Origin: Desulfobulbaceae bacterium
Lineage (GTDB): Bacteria > Desulfobacterota > Desulfobulbia > Desulfobulbales > Desulfocapsaceae
Reading direction: 5' to 3'
NCBI GenBank assembly: GCA_024227155.1
Contig: JAAELB010000218.1
Coordinates: 1-64,000 of the forward strand
DNA: 64,000 nucleotides
Both the position numbers and the translations under genes were made by a program. Shown piece after piece: positions 52,540-62,119 of this stretch. A model generated the notes under the pieces. That model searched no databases. It saw nothing but the letters and a program-made list of their open reading frames with translations, and was not told the origin of the DNA. How positions within the stretch are numbered: the stretch's first letter is position 1; the number at the start of each line of letters is the position of its first letter.

Positions 52540-55500
52540 TCAACACTTTGCCAGAGTGATCTGCCATTGCAACTCAAGTTTCTTGCTGGAGACGGACTGC
52601 CTGCTCCTAATTTCCGGAGAGAAGAGAGATAGCCTGAAGTCATTGATCATTTTCTGGTACCGATACATCTCGCTCACAGCGTCTTTGGATAGATCCTTTT
52701 TGCGGCTCAGGAGTTCATTAAGTTTGCTTAAGTGGGGCTCAAGTTGTTTGGCCTTTTGCGCATCTTTACCCGGGTTAGCATAGAATCGTTCCACCCTAAT
52801 TGCCAGTCCATGAAACTGTCGATTAATCTCGGTGAAATCCTCCGTATGCTCCGACAGCAGAAAATCATGGGGGAGGATGCTGTCAAGATCGGATATGAAC
52901 TTTTTTTGCAGAGGCGGAAGAAAGTGCCCTTTCTGTTTTCCTTTTTTAAAGATATTTTTTATCAACTCCTCAGTCTCTCTTCTCTTCCTAAGCGAGGATA
53001 ACAGTTGGTCCAGATATTTTTGACCTTCTTTGAAAAGTCCTTGCTGTCCAGCCGTTGCACGTTTTGTATTATAGCTCGTTTCGTCTATAATACCTGGGGG
53101 AATTGGTCCAACAAGATGTGTAAGGACATATGTTAATGCCAGTTGCACAATTTCATTTCTGGGTCTACCAAACTTAACAAAAAGCATGGTTGAGGGCCCG
53201 GACAGTGCGGTTGAGCAGAGTTTTTTCAGTGATTTATACTGATCTTTGAACTCCAGGCAGAAGAGGAACAGTGTACCACGAATGTTCATTTTCCTGGCAG
53301 CCTCTTTGTCCTTTGAAAATGTAACGGAGACGCACCCTTTATTTGGTTGAGGAGAAAGTGCTGTATAGAGGAATCCCGAGACTTCTCCTGTCGTGGTGTA
53401 GGTTGAGATCTCGTCAGGTAGTCCTTTAAAATTCCATGTTTTGTGTTCACTGTCTTGCCAATGGTCTAAAATTTTTTTATCAACGTTAGAATAGTTGGCG
53501 GAAACGGCGGGGAGTTCTTTTTTAGAGACATTTTCTAAGAGGCTTGCCAGGTTACGTCCACTACAATACTCCTTTCCGGAATCGTCGAAGAGTAAAAAAC
53601 GAGGCTGTAGATGTTGAGGGAAATCAAGTTTCCAATCCTTTCTGTCGATGAGAAAATTAAACTGTTTCAATATCGACTGTTCGAGGGCTGGCAGCAAAGG
53701 GCCTTTTCCCGAGTCAACATCATCTAAGACCTGACTGACACTCTCGCTTATGGGCACAAGTCTTTTGCGTATTGATTTGGGTAGAGACTTGAAGAGGAAT
53801 GTTATTTTTTCGTGCAATAGCCCAGGTACAAGCCAGTCAAAATGACCTGGGGATACAGAGCCAGCAAAGCTTAGAGGCAGACGAAATGTTACTCCATCCC
53901 TGTCAGTTCCCGGTTCAAAATGGTATTCGAGGCGAAGCTGCATGGCACCAATTGATGTGGTGGCTGGAAAATTTACAAGTTCATTTTCGTCCAGTTGGCG
54001 AAGCAGGATGTCCTGGTCTGTCATGTGAAGAAATTTGCTCTTTCCTCTCTTATTTAAAAATTTATTCAGGGTCCGCTGGTCATAGACGGTCTCTGGGATT
54101 TTTGCTGCGTAGAAGGTATAAAAGCTAAGGTCGTCAGCAACGATATTTCGTACTCGAAGCTTCTCTTCTGATTCTTCCCAATGTTTAATCTGTGCCAGGT
54201 TGTCAGATAGAAAATTGTAGTTTCCGTTCAGTTGGCCTTTAACCAGTGCCTCTTGGATAAATATGTCCCTTGCCTCTACAATATTTTTTTTATCCCTTTT
54301 GCCAAAGTTAACTTTTTTACCGGCGCTGAGGATTAAGCCAAACAGGGATACCGTCTCATCGGCTACCACCTGACCGCTTTTTTTCTGCCAGCGGGGACTA
54401 CTCCATGAGTACTTGCAAAGATGGCTGGCAGCTGGCTCTACCCATTCCGGGTTAATGTTAGCCACCGTGAGAGCGTACAGGTTATTGGTTTCAATAAACG
54501 CCGCTCCGAGAATCCACTCCGGTGGTTGGGCAAATTGGCCAGAACCGGGAAAGATCATCAACTCTTTATTATGGCTTCCCTGGAAAATACGACCTCTTTT
54601 TTTCTTTGCCAGATTGCGAAGAAAACCGGATAAAATTGAGCGGTGGATCTGTTCGTAACTGGCTTCAGAGTTGTTGTCTGAAAACCCTTTTCGTTTTTCA
54701 AGGAGCCGGTCGAGTTGGTCATGGAGATCAAACCATTCCCGCATCTTTTGAAAAGAGAGAAAGTTCTGTTTGCAGAATTTTTTCAATTTAGACCAGGATT
54801 TATTATCAGCGTATTCCTTGTGATAACTGTTCCACAGGTTAAGGATAGTAATAAAGTCAGAATGCGGGTTTTTAAACTTTTCATGGGCGGTATCGGCCGC
54901 CTTTTCGTTTTCTGCTGGTCTGATTCTCGGGTCTTGTATGGCAAGGATGGAGGAGATTATTTTAATTTCCTTGAGGCAATTGAATTCCTTTGCCTCAAGG
55001 ATAACTCTTGAGATACACGGGTCTATGGGGAGATCCGCCATGAATCTGCCCGTTTGGGTGAGTGACATCCTGGAGTCGATTGCTCCAAGTTCACTGAGGA
55101 GTTTATATCCTTCTTTGATGGCATTTTTAAAGGGAGGTTCAATGAAAGGGAAATCACTTGGATTTCCCAAGCCGTGGGAGGTCATCTGCAGAATGACTTC
55201 CGCAAGGTTGGAGCGTTTAATCTCCGGGATGGTGAATTGAGGACGATCAATAAAATCCTCTTCAGAATAGAGACGAATGCAGTGGCCGGGGCCTACACGG
55301 CCGCATCTTCCTTTTCTTTGATCACAGCTTGCCTGGGATATTTTCGTTACGGGCAGGCTGGTGGTTTTTGCTCTGATATTATATTGCGAAATCCTTGCAT
55401 AACCGCTGTCGATAACATATCTGATTCCGGGTACGGTTAGAGAGGTTTCTGCAACATTGGTTGCGACAATGATCTTCAGTTGAGTGGATTTTTGAAAAAT

Positions 55501-56295
55501 TCTGCGCTGATCCCCGGAGGGAAGCCGGCCAAAGAGCGGCAGTATTACTGTGTTTGCAAATTTGTTTTCAAGTAATCGACAACATTCCCGTATATCTCTT
55601 TCTGTTGCCAGGAAAATAAGTATATCGCCGGAAGGTCTTGTGGTAAAAAGAGTCCCCACCGCTTTGATACAGTGTTCAATTATCCCCTCGGGTTCATCTC
55701 CGTTTTCCTGTTCTGCTGGTTGGTAATCGACAGAGATAGGATGGCTTCGGCCAGATACAGAGATGACAGGGGCATCGTTGAAGTGTTTTGCAAAGGCTTC
55801 TGTATCGATAGTAGCAGAGGTTATAATGATTTTTAAATCAGCTCTGCGGGAGAGTAGCTGTTTCAAGTAGCCAAGTAAAAAATCGATATTAAGACTTCTC
55901 TCATGGGCCTCATCGAGAATGATTATGCCATATTTTGAAAGTAGTCTGTCGCTTCTAGTCTCGGCTAGCAGTACACCATCGGTCATGAATTTAATTTTGG
56001 TGGCTGAACTGGTACGGTCGCGGAAACGAATTTTATAGCTAACAATTTTATTGGGGTCTCCCAGTTCCTCAGCGACCCGTGTTGACACAGAGGTCGCAGC
56101 TATTCTGCGTGGCTGGGTGCAGCCTATGAGTAGATTGTTGTTTGGAAATGCTTCAAGACACATTTTAGGTAATTGGGTGGTCTTGCCGGAGCCGGTGTCA
56201 CCGGCTACTATCACTACCTGGTGCTGCTGTAGTGCTTCGATAATTGTGTCTTTCTGGCTTGCTATCGGTAAATCGCTGGGGTAATAGAAGTTCAT
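52540..56295 (-). CDS. hrpA: ATP-dependent RNA helicase HrpA
   Basis: 1251 residues, close to the E. coli HrpA size. A DEAH-box RNA helicase involved in mRNA processing and ribosome rescue. Walker A is VAGDTGSGKTTQLPKMC near residue 32, DEAH in ILDEAHERSLNID, SAT as ITSATIDTEAF, then QRKGRCGRVGPGHCIRLY. The long C-terminal region typical of HrpA (DUF3418-like, with PSTMLFVKFGRPRNEI) is present. It is divergent from priA, with 196 bases between them. Confidence 0.95.
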   Translation of the reverse strand: MNFYYPSDLPIASQKDTIIEALQQHQVVIVAGDTGSGKTTQLPKMCLEAFPNNNLLIGCTQPRRIAATSVSTRVAEELGDPNKIVSYKIRFRDRTSSATKIKFMTDGVLLAETRSDRLLSKYGIIILDEAHERSLNIDFLLGYLKQLLSRRADLKIIITSATIDTEAFAKHFNDAPVISVSGRSHPISVDYQPAEQENGDEPEGIIEHCIKAVGTLFTTRPSGDILIFLATERDIRECCRLLENKFANTVILPLFGRLPSGDQRRIFQKSTQLKIIVATNVAETSLTVPGIRYVIDSGYARISQYNIRAKTTSLPVTKISQASCDQRKGRCGRVGPGHCIRLYSEEDFIDRPQFTIPEIKRSNLAEVILQMTSHGLGNPSDFPFIEPPFKNAIKEGYKLLSELGAIDSRMSLTQTGRFMADLPIDPCISRVILEAKEFNCLKEIKIISSILAIQDPRIRPAENEKAADTAHEKFKNPHSDFITILNLWNSYHKEYADNKSWSKLKKFCKQNFLSFQKMREWFDLHDQLDRLLEKRKGFSDNNSEASYEQIHRSILSGFLRNLAKKKRGRIFQGSHNKELMIFPGSGQFAQPPEWILGAAFIETNNLYALTVANINPEWVEPAASHLCKYSWSSPRWQKKSGQVVADETVSLFGLILSAGKKVNFGKRDKKNIVEARDIFIQEALVKGQLNGNYNFLSDNLAQIKHWEESEEKLRVRNIVADDLSFYTFYAAKIPETVYDQRTLNKFLNKRGKSKFLHMTDQDILLRQLDENELVNFPATTSIGAMQLRLEYHFEPGTDRDGVTFRLPLSFAGSVSPGHFDWLVPGLLHEKITFLFKSLPKSIRKRLVPISESVSQVLDDVDSGKGPLLPALEQSILKQFNFLIDRKDWKLDFPQHLQPRFLLFDDSGKEYCSGRNLASLLENVSKKELPAVSANYSNVDKKILDHWQDSEHKTWNFKGLPDEISTYTTTGEVSGFLYTALSPQPNKGCVSVTFSKDKEAARKMNIRGTLFLFCLEFKDQYKSLKKLCSTALSGPSTMLFVKFGRPRNEIVQLALTYVLTHLVGPIPPGIIDETSYNTKRATAGQQGLFKEGQKYLDQLLSSLRKRRETEELIKNIFKKGKQKGHFLPPLQKKFISDLDSILPHDFLLSEHTEDFTEINRQFHGLAIRVERFYANPGKDAQKAKQLEPHLSKLNELLSRKKDLSKDAVSEMYRYQKMINDFRLSLFSPEIRSRQSVSSKKLELQWQITLAKC

Positions 56296-56491
56296 AGATT
56301 AAATGGCCATGAAAAAAGGGTGATGCGCCACTTCTTTCTGGGAGAGAATATATTGATATAATAATAAAGGTTCGCTTGAATACCTTCTTCTATTAATATA
56401 TCGCTTAGCGAAATGCTACTCCTTGCAGTAATCAATCTGGCCATCGTTATAATAATCTCTTTCTGGAAACATAAAAGGTTGCCGTTACAAT

Positions 56492-59032
56492 ATGATTCAT
56501 CTCGAAGTGGCGGTTGCTGCCCCCTTACAGTTTACTCTGACCTACAGTCTACCTTCGCCTCTGTTCCTGGCCAATCACTCTGACAATCTTTTTTCCTATA
56601 TTGGCAGGAGGGTGTTGGTTCCTCTGGGGAGACGAAAGGTAACTGGCTATGTACTCAACGCTGCTCCTGCTGTTGCGCTGTCAGAGTTTAAGGTGAGAGA
56701 TATTGCGTCATTTTTGGATGATTATCCACTTTTTCACTCTGACTTTGTACCCTTTTTGAGATGGATTGCAGGATATTATCACTATCCTCTAGGGCTTGTC
56801 GTAAAGGCGGCTTTGCCTGGGGGACTCGCACCCAAAAGTATCAAAAATATTGTGGTCACCGGTGAAACCAGTGCTTTGCTGAAGAGATTTGATGGAAATA
56901 TTCCCTCCTGGGCCAGTGAGTTGGCAGAGAAAAAAAGGCTGGGAGGTTCCCAGACAAAAGCACTCCTTTCTAATAAGACAAAGGCTAAAATAGTATCCGA
57001 GCTCGAAGAAGAAAAAATCCTTGAGTGCGTGGATGTTACTGAAAAAGACAGGGTAAGGGAGAAAAAAGAAGTCTGTTACACTCCCTTACTGGATGGCTCT
57101 CGTTGCTCCCCACCCACCGCCATTGACACCGTTACAGCCGAGATGTTTAAATCGTATCAGAATGTAGTATCGGAAGCTACTGGCCATAAATTAAAACTAT
57201 CGGAGGCCAAGGCACTTTTCTTTCTACAGCAACTAGCAGGGCAAAATAATTGCGCAAAAGTCGCCTTAAAGGATCTAAGAAAGTCGTACAAGGGAGTAGC
57301 TAAACCGATTCTCGGTTTAATGGAGTTAGGACTGGTGGCCCAGTCAAATGAGAGGGTCTATCGTTCTCCCTTTGGCGGGCAATTACGCTTTTACCCTCGA
57401 CCTGAAAACTTGACAAAACAGCAGGAGGAGGTTCTTGGTAAGATTGTACCTGTAATAAAAAGCGCGCAGTATCAGTCATTTCTGCTCCATGGAATTACCG
57501 GGTGCGGTAAGACTGAGGTGTATCTTAGAGCTGCAGAAGAGACACTGGCTATTGGCCGCGATGTTATTGTTCTTGTACCTGAGATTGCCCTTGCCACACA
57601 GCTCGAAGCACATTTGCTCTCAAGATTTGGTGATAAGGTTGTTTTGCTTCATTCAGGGATGAGCGGAGCTGAAAAGTATGACCAGTATTTCCTGGCCTTA
57701 TCCGGTAAGGCAAAAATTGTTATCGGTGCCCGATCCGCAATTTTTGCACCACTAAAAGACCCAGGCCTTATTATTGTTGATGAGGAGCATGACGCAAGCT
57801 ACAAGCAGGATGACAGTTTTTGCTATCACGGTCGTGATCTTGCTGTGGTGAGGGCCAGGCACCATAAAAGTGTTGTTATATTAGGTTCCGCTACTCCTTC
57901 AGTTACCAGTTATGCAAATGGAAAGAATGGTAAATATAGTCTGCTAACCATGGATAAGAGGGTTGGCGAAAGTTATTTACCAAAAGTCATTCTGGTTGAT
58001 CTTAATGATAAGGAGCAAGATGGAAAACGACCAATTATCCGAAAAAAACTTCTGGATAAGCTTTCTGAAAATGTTAAGGCCGGTAAACAGTCTATTCTTT
58101 TGTTGAACAGGCGTGGTTTTTCAACAGCTTTGCTTTGCAAAGATTGTGGTACCCCTGTCCAGTGCAATCACTGCAACGTATCATTGACACTTCATAAAGA
58201 AAAGAACAGGCTGATTTGCCATTATTGCGGTTTCACTCAGAACAGCAGGGTTGTTTGTCTGGAATGTCGTTCAACCGACCTTGTCCCGGCTGGATTTGGC
58301 ACCGAAAGGGTGGAGGAAGAGCTCGGACAGTTATTGCCGGAAGCAAAAATACAACGCCTGGATTCCGATACAGCGGCGGATCGCAGAAGATTTATGAATG
58401 TCCTGGCCGATATGCATGATAGAAAAATTGATATCCTCATAGGTACCCAGATGATTGCAAAGGGTCACCACTTCCCCCATGTGACGCTTGTCGGTGTAGT
58501 ATGGGCAGATGGGGGGATGAGCATGCCAGATTATAAAGCTGCAGAAAGAAGTTTTCAGCTCATTACTCAGGTTACAGGCAGGGCGGGACGTGGTGAATTC
58601 CCAGGGGAGGTTATAATACAGACTCTTCGACCGGAGCACTACGCCATACAGTTTGCAAAAAAGCATGAATATCTCATGTTTTATGATCATGAGATCCAGC
58701 TTCGGCAACGACCTCTTTTCCCCCCCTTTGTCAGGCTTGTGGTCCTCAGAATAAAAGGGCCTGTTGAAAAACTTGTCCAGCAGAACAGTGTTGCCATAGC
58801 AAAATTTTGCAGGAATTTTGTGCGAGGTAACAAAAAACAGCTTGAGGTACTCGGACCCGCTCCAGCACCGCTTGATAAAGTAAAAGATAATTTTAGATGG
58901 CAAATTCTTGTAAAGGGAGCGGTTGTCTCTGATGTTCAGGAATTGTGTAGTGCTATTACTGAGAACAAGGCTGAACTGGTTGCCTCAAAATGTGGATTGA
59001 CGATTGATGTGGATCCGGAGAATATGATGTAG
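56492..59032 (+). CDS. priA: Primosomal protein N' (replication restart helicase PriA)
   Basis: 846 residues. It reloads the replisome at stalled forks. The N-terminal 3'-end-binding domain is followed by Walker A GITGCGKTEVYL near residue 335 and DEEHD (IIVDEEHDASYK). Eight zinc-binding cysteines run through CKDCGTPVQCNHC, CHYCGF and CLEC. GTQMIAKGHHFPHVTLVGVV and QVTGRAGRG follow in the helicase C domain. All motifs appear intact. Confidence 0.96.
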   Translation: MIHLEVAVAAPLQFTLTYSLPSPLFLANHSDNLFSYIGRRVLVPLGRRKVTGYVLNAAPAVALSEFKVRDIASFLDDYPLFHSDFVPFLRWIAGYYHYPLGLVVKAALPGGLAPKSIKNIVVTGETSALLKRFDGNIPSWASELAEKKRLGGSQTKALLSNKTKAKIVSELEEEKILECVDVTEKDRVREKKEVCYTPLLDGSRCSPPTAIDTVTAEMFKSYQNVVSEATGHKLKLSEAKALFFLQQLAGQNNCAKVALKDLRKSYKGVAKPILGLMELGLVAQSNERVYRSPFGGQLRFYPRPENLTKQQEEVLGKIVPVIKSAQYQSFLLHGITGCGKTEVYLRAAEETLAIGRDVIVLVPEIALATQLEAHLLSRFGDKVVLLHSGMSGAEKYDQYFLALSGKAKIVIGARSAIFAPLKDPGLIIVDEEHDASYKQDDSFCYHGRDLAVVRARHHKSVVILGSATPSVTSYANGKNGKYSLLTMDKRVGESYLPKVILVDLNDKEQDGKRPIIRKKLLDKLSENVKAGKQSILLLNRRGFSTALLCKDCGTPVQCNHCNVSLTLHKEKNRLICHYCGFTQNSRVVCLECRSTDLVPAGFGTERVEEELGQLLPEAKIQRLDSDTAADRRRFMNVLADMHDRKIDILIGTQMIAKGHHFPHVTLVGVVWADGGMSMPDYKAAERSFQLITQVTGRAGRGEFPGEVIIQTLRPEHYAIQFAKKHEYLMFYDHEIQLRQRPLFPPFVRLVVLRIKGPVEKLVQQNSVAIAKFCRNFVRGNKKQLEVLGPAPAPLDKVKDNFRWQILVKGAVVSDVQELCSAITENKAELVASKCGLTIDVDPENMM

Positions 59033-59046
59033 TTGGTTTTTGCTAT

Positions 59047-59215
59047 CCGGATAAATGAGAAATAGCTTGGGATAAGTACTTTGACTAAAAAAGGGGTTAG
59101 GTCGAAATATGGAGTAGGTTGTATCGGTGGTTTAATCCCGCTGAACAGCGCGGGATAAGTTCCTTTACGAAATTCCTTTCTTGAAACTGCCAAGAAAGGA
59201 ATTTCTAAGTCACTA
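59047..59215. repeat. Dispersed hairpin repeat, copy D (composite)
   Basis: Two left modules are visible: CCGGATAAATGAGAAATAGC plus TTGGGATAAGTACTTTG, and later GCGGGATAAGTTCCTTTACG. The inner stem is a perfect 15-bp inverted repeat, GAAATTCCTTTCTTG (59169-59183) with CAAGAAAGGAATTTC (59191-59205), loop 7. It ends TAAGTCACTAA. The last bases give the TAG stop of the minus-strand GGDEF gene. It probably also ends transcription of both convergent genes. Confidence 0.8.
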
Positions 59216-60763
59216 AAAAGAAAACCACTTCTTTTTAGGAACATACGTAGCAACCCGGTTTCTTCCCTTGTCCTTGGCATCGTAAAGGGCTAGATCCGCC
59301 TGGTTGATCAGTTTATCTTTGGCGAAACTCTCCTGTACAGCCGGTTTGCAGCAGGCGTGGCCAAAGGATGCGGTTACATGATATTCTTCCAGCTGATCTT
59401 TAAAGCTTGCGCTATCTACTGCAACGCGTAATTTTTCTGCAACCAGCAGGGCGTCTTCGGCATTGGTTTCAGGTAAAATAATTACAAACTCCTCGCCACC
59501 GTATCTTGCCAGGGTATCATATTTGCGGATATTGTCCTGCAAGCACTGTGAGAACTCTGTCAAGACAAAATCTCCAACCTGATGACCATAGGTGTCATTA
59601 AATTTTTTGAAATGGTCAATATCGATTAATAAAATCGACAGTTCGGTTTCATGGCGTATGGCTCGACTCACTTCTTGATCAAGTGCATTCTGGAAATAGC
59701 GATGGTTGAAAACACCTGTGAGTCCATCAAGATTTGCCAGATTGTCCAGGGTTCTGTTTTTTTCTTCCAGCTCTCTGGTGAGGTTTTCCAGATGAATTTT
59801 AGCCTGTATCAGCTGTTTGTTCATTTGATCATAGTCTAGATTAATGAGACTTAATCTGATGTTTGCCTCCTGGAGTATCTCCTGAACTGACTTGCTGCAC
59901 TTAATTTTTAAATTAAAATATGTTCCGGCCTCTTCCACCCTTGTGTGAACCTGGTCAAGGATGGTTTCAATAGGTTCAGGTTTTAACTTTAAAAGCTTTG
60001 CAGCTTCTTTTCTGAACTGTTTGTGGAAGAGTTCCGGTGTATCTGAGAAAAGAATATTTACCAGAAGATCGGAGAGGTATACAGCACCAATTGTTGTGCG
60101 AAGAGTGGTATTATTTCCTTTATACTCATGGGGATCATGGTGGTAACGGATTGGCTCGACCAGTACGTTTGGGAACCCCCAGTTTGTTGTGACCTTAGTT
60201 CCAACTATTGTGTGGTCCAGGCCAAAAACTGTTTCTTCTGCACCAAGTGTATCGTGTTGGTTTTCAAGGACTTCGTGGAGGACCTTGTCATATTCTTCAG
60301 AAAAGGTTTTTGCAAGTATCAGTTCTCCAATATTTTGCAGGAGTCCTGAAATAAAGATCTGCTCTGTATCAGCACCCTCAACGTTTTCCAGGATAAGCTT
60401 TGCTGATACAGCTGAGGCGAGGGAGCGTTGCCAGAATTTTTCGAAATCAAATCTGCTTTCATTTTTTCCAGCTTTCATGGTGAGGAAGGAAAAGGAGAGA
60501 ACCAGGCTTCGAACCGCATTTATTCCAAGGATGCTGACCGCCTGGTTAATAGAGCCGATTTTCTGGGGAAAGCTATAAAAGGCTGAATTGCAAACCTTTA
60601 AAATTTTGGCGGATAAAGCCATATCCTGTGCAACAAGTTCTCCAATATCAGCAAGTGTTGTGTCTTCTCTAGCCGTTAGTGATATAAGCTTTGAAGCTAC
60701 AGTTGGTAGGGTGGGTAACTCATCCGACTGCATTATTTTTTCTAATAATTCTTCAGTCTTCAT
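59213..60763 (-). CDS. HDOD domain plus GGDEF diguanylate cyclase
   Basis: 516 residues. Residues ~10-210 form an HDOD domain (LPTLPTVASKLISL near the start, ILKVCNSAFYSFP, SINQAVSILGINAVR). A helical linker leads to GGDEF at ~350-510. The active site is GGEEF (ARYGGEEFVIILPE near 421), preceded by LSILLIDIDHFKKFNDTYGH, so cyclase activity is expected. It should make cyclic di-GMP in response to an unknown signal. Its product could be read by the MshEN-bearing ATPase at 37807, which is inference. No membrane segment is seen. Confidence 0.94.
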   Translation of the reverse strand: MKTEELLEKIMQSDELPTLPTVASKLISLTAREDTTLADIGELVAQDMALSAKILKVCNSAFYSFPQKIGSINQAVSILGINAVRSLVLSFSFLTMKAGKNESRFDFEKFWQRSLASAVSAKLILENVEGADTEQIFISGLLQNIGELILAKTFSEEYDKVLHEVLENQHDTLGAEETVFGLDHTIVGTKVTTNWGFPNVLVEPIRYHHDPHEYKGNNTTLRTTIGAVYLSDLLVNILFSDTPELFHKQFRKEAAKLLKLKPEPIETILDQVHTRVEEAGTYFNLKIKCSKSVQEILQEANIRLSLINLDYDQMNKQLIQAKIHLENLTRELEEKNRTLDNLANLDGLTGVFNHRYFQNALDQEVSRAIRHETELSILLIDIDHFKKFNDTYGHQVGDFVLTEFSQCLQDNIRKYDTLARYGGEEFVIILPETNAEDALLVAEKLRVAVDSASFKDQLEEYHVTASFGHACCKPAVQESFAKDKLINQADLALYDAKDKGRNRVATYVPKKKWFSF

Positions 60764-60990
60764 AAAACTCCAGGGAGAAGAAAATTATAGGCAGTTGTGC
60801 TGCAAGCCGTATTGAGAAAAGCAGCTTATTCAGCGAAATTAATGTTCATTCCACAAAACGGGTTGTTGCTGTTTTTAATACACTCATCAAATATTTATAA
60901 TATAGCAGAAGTATATCCTTAGTGAGGATTGATAAGCAAGTTTTGAGGAGTGAAAAAAATCTCATCTATGGGCAGGCACAAACTAACTGC

Positions 60991-62043
60991 TCAGTCGTAG
61001 TATTCAACTTCCGGGTAGTTACAGACTTCTCCTAAATAGTTCTCAAAAATTAAGTTTTTGCCATTATTTTCTAATACGAACTGAGGGGTTAAAGGGATTT
61101 TTCCTTTTCCTCCAGGCCCGTCCAGTGCAAATGTTGGGATGGCAAGACCGGAAATATGACCATATAGATGTTTCATAATGTCGAGCCCTGTTGCTGTGGG
61201 GGTACGAAAATGATCAATCCCCCGGGTGAGATCTGCCTGGAAGAGATAGTATGGCTTTACCCGTATTCGCAGTAGGCCAAGCATAAGTTCTTTTATGGTT
61301 TTGGGATTGTCGTTGATTCCTTTTAAAAGAACGGTCTGGCAGCCAAGAGGGATACCTCCATCGGCGAGTTTGGTGCAGGCGGCGGAAGACTCGGGGGTGA
61401 TTTCCCTTGGGTGATTGAAGTGGGTATTAATATATAGTGGGTGATATTTTTTTAAAATTGAAACAAGGTTGTCTGTAACACGCATTGGTAGAACAGAGGG
61501 AACACGACTGCCAATACGAATGATCTCAATGGATGGAACCGCTTTCAGGTTTTGTAGAATATCTTCCAGTTGATCATCTTCGAGTAAGAGAGGGTCACCG
61601 CCGGAAATAAGCACATCTGTTACCTGAGGATGATCCTTAAGGTAATCGTATCCTGCCTGGAGGGTGGCGGGTGTGACGTGCATCCGAGTTGTTCCCACCT
61701 TTCTTTTCCGAGTACAAAATCTGCAATACATGGCACATTTATTGGTGACAAGAAAAAGAACTCGGTTTGGGTATTTATGTACCAGATTTGGTACTGGACT
61801 AAGATCTTCTTCGCCCAGAGGGTCCTCTATACACACCCGGTCAACCATTTCTGCAGGATCAGGGACGGCCTGTTTCCAGATGGGATCATTCGGGGAACGA
61901 ATTAAATTTAAAAAATATGGGTTAATCCGCATCGGAAAGTTTGCTATTACATCACCTAATGCGGTAATATCACAATCCAACTGTTCTTGCAGCCCATCGA
62001 GAGTGGTTACACTTTTTTGTAAGATATTTTGCCATGTTTCCAT
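60991..62043 (-). CDS. KamA-family radical SAM aminomutase-like protein
   Basis: 350 residues. Radical SAM motif CAMYCRFCTRKRKVG near residue 104, followed by DVLISGGDPLLLED. The PLP-binding Lys region is FALDGPGGKGKIPLTPQ. The family includes lysine 2,3-aminomutase and EpmB, and this protein is on the short side, closer to EpmB in length. The substrate is not assigned because no efp or lysine-degradation gene is nearby. It is divergent from the malic enzyme gene. Confidence 0.88.
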   Translation of the reverse strand: METWQNILQKSVTTLDGLQEQLDCDITALGDVIANFPMRINPYFLNLIRSPNDPIWKQAVPDPAEMVDRVCIEDPLGEEDLSPVPNLVHKYPNRVLFLVTNKCAMYCRFCTRKRKVGTTRMHVTPATLQAGYDYLKDHPQVTDVLISGGDPLLLEDDQLEDILQNLKAVPSIEIIRIGSRVPSVLPMRVTDNLVSILKKYHPLYINTHFNHPREITPESSAACTKLADGGIPLGCQTVLLKGINDNPKTIKELMLGLLRIRVKPYYLFQADLTRGIDHFRTPTATGLDIMKHLYGHISGLAIPTFALDGPGGKGKIPLTPQFVLENNGKNLIFENYLGEVCNYPEVEYYD

Positions 62044-62119
62044 GGCGACCCATTATGGGGGATAGAGCGCGGCTTGTCAATTGTACATTTATATTTTGAG
62101 ATGACCAAGGGGGCTGGGT

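Noticed and set aside
58331..58903. 190-codon minus-strand frame opposite priA
   Set aside because: Antisense to conserved helicase motifs of priA; treated as a chance open frame.
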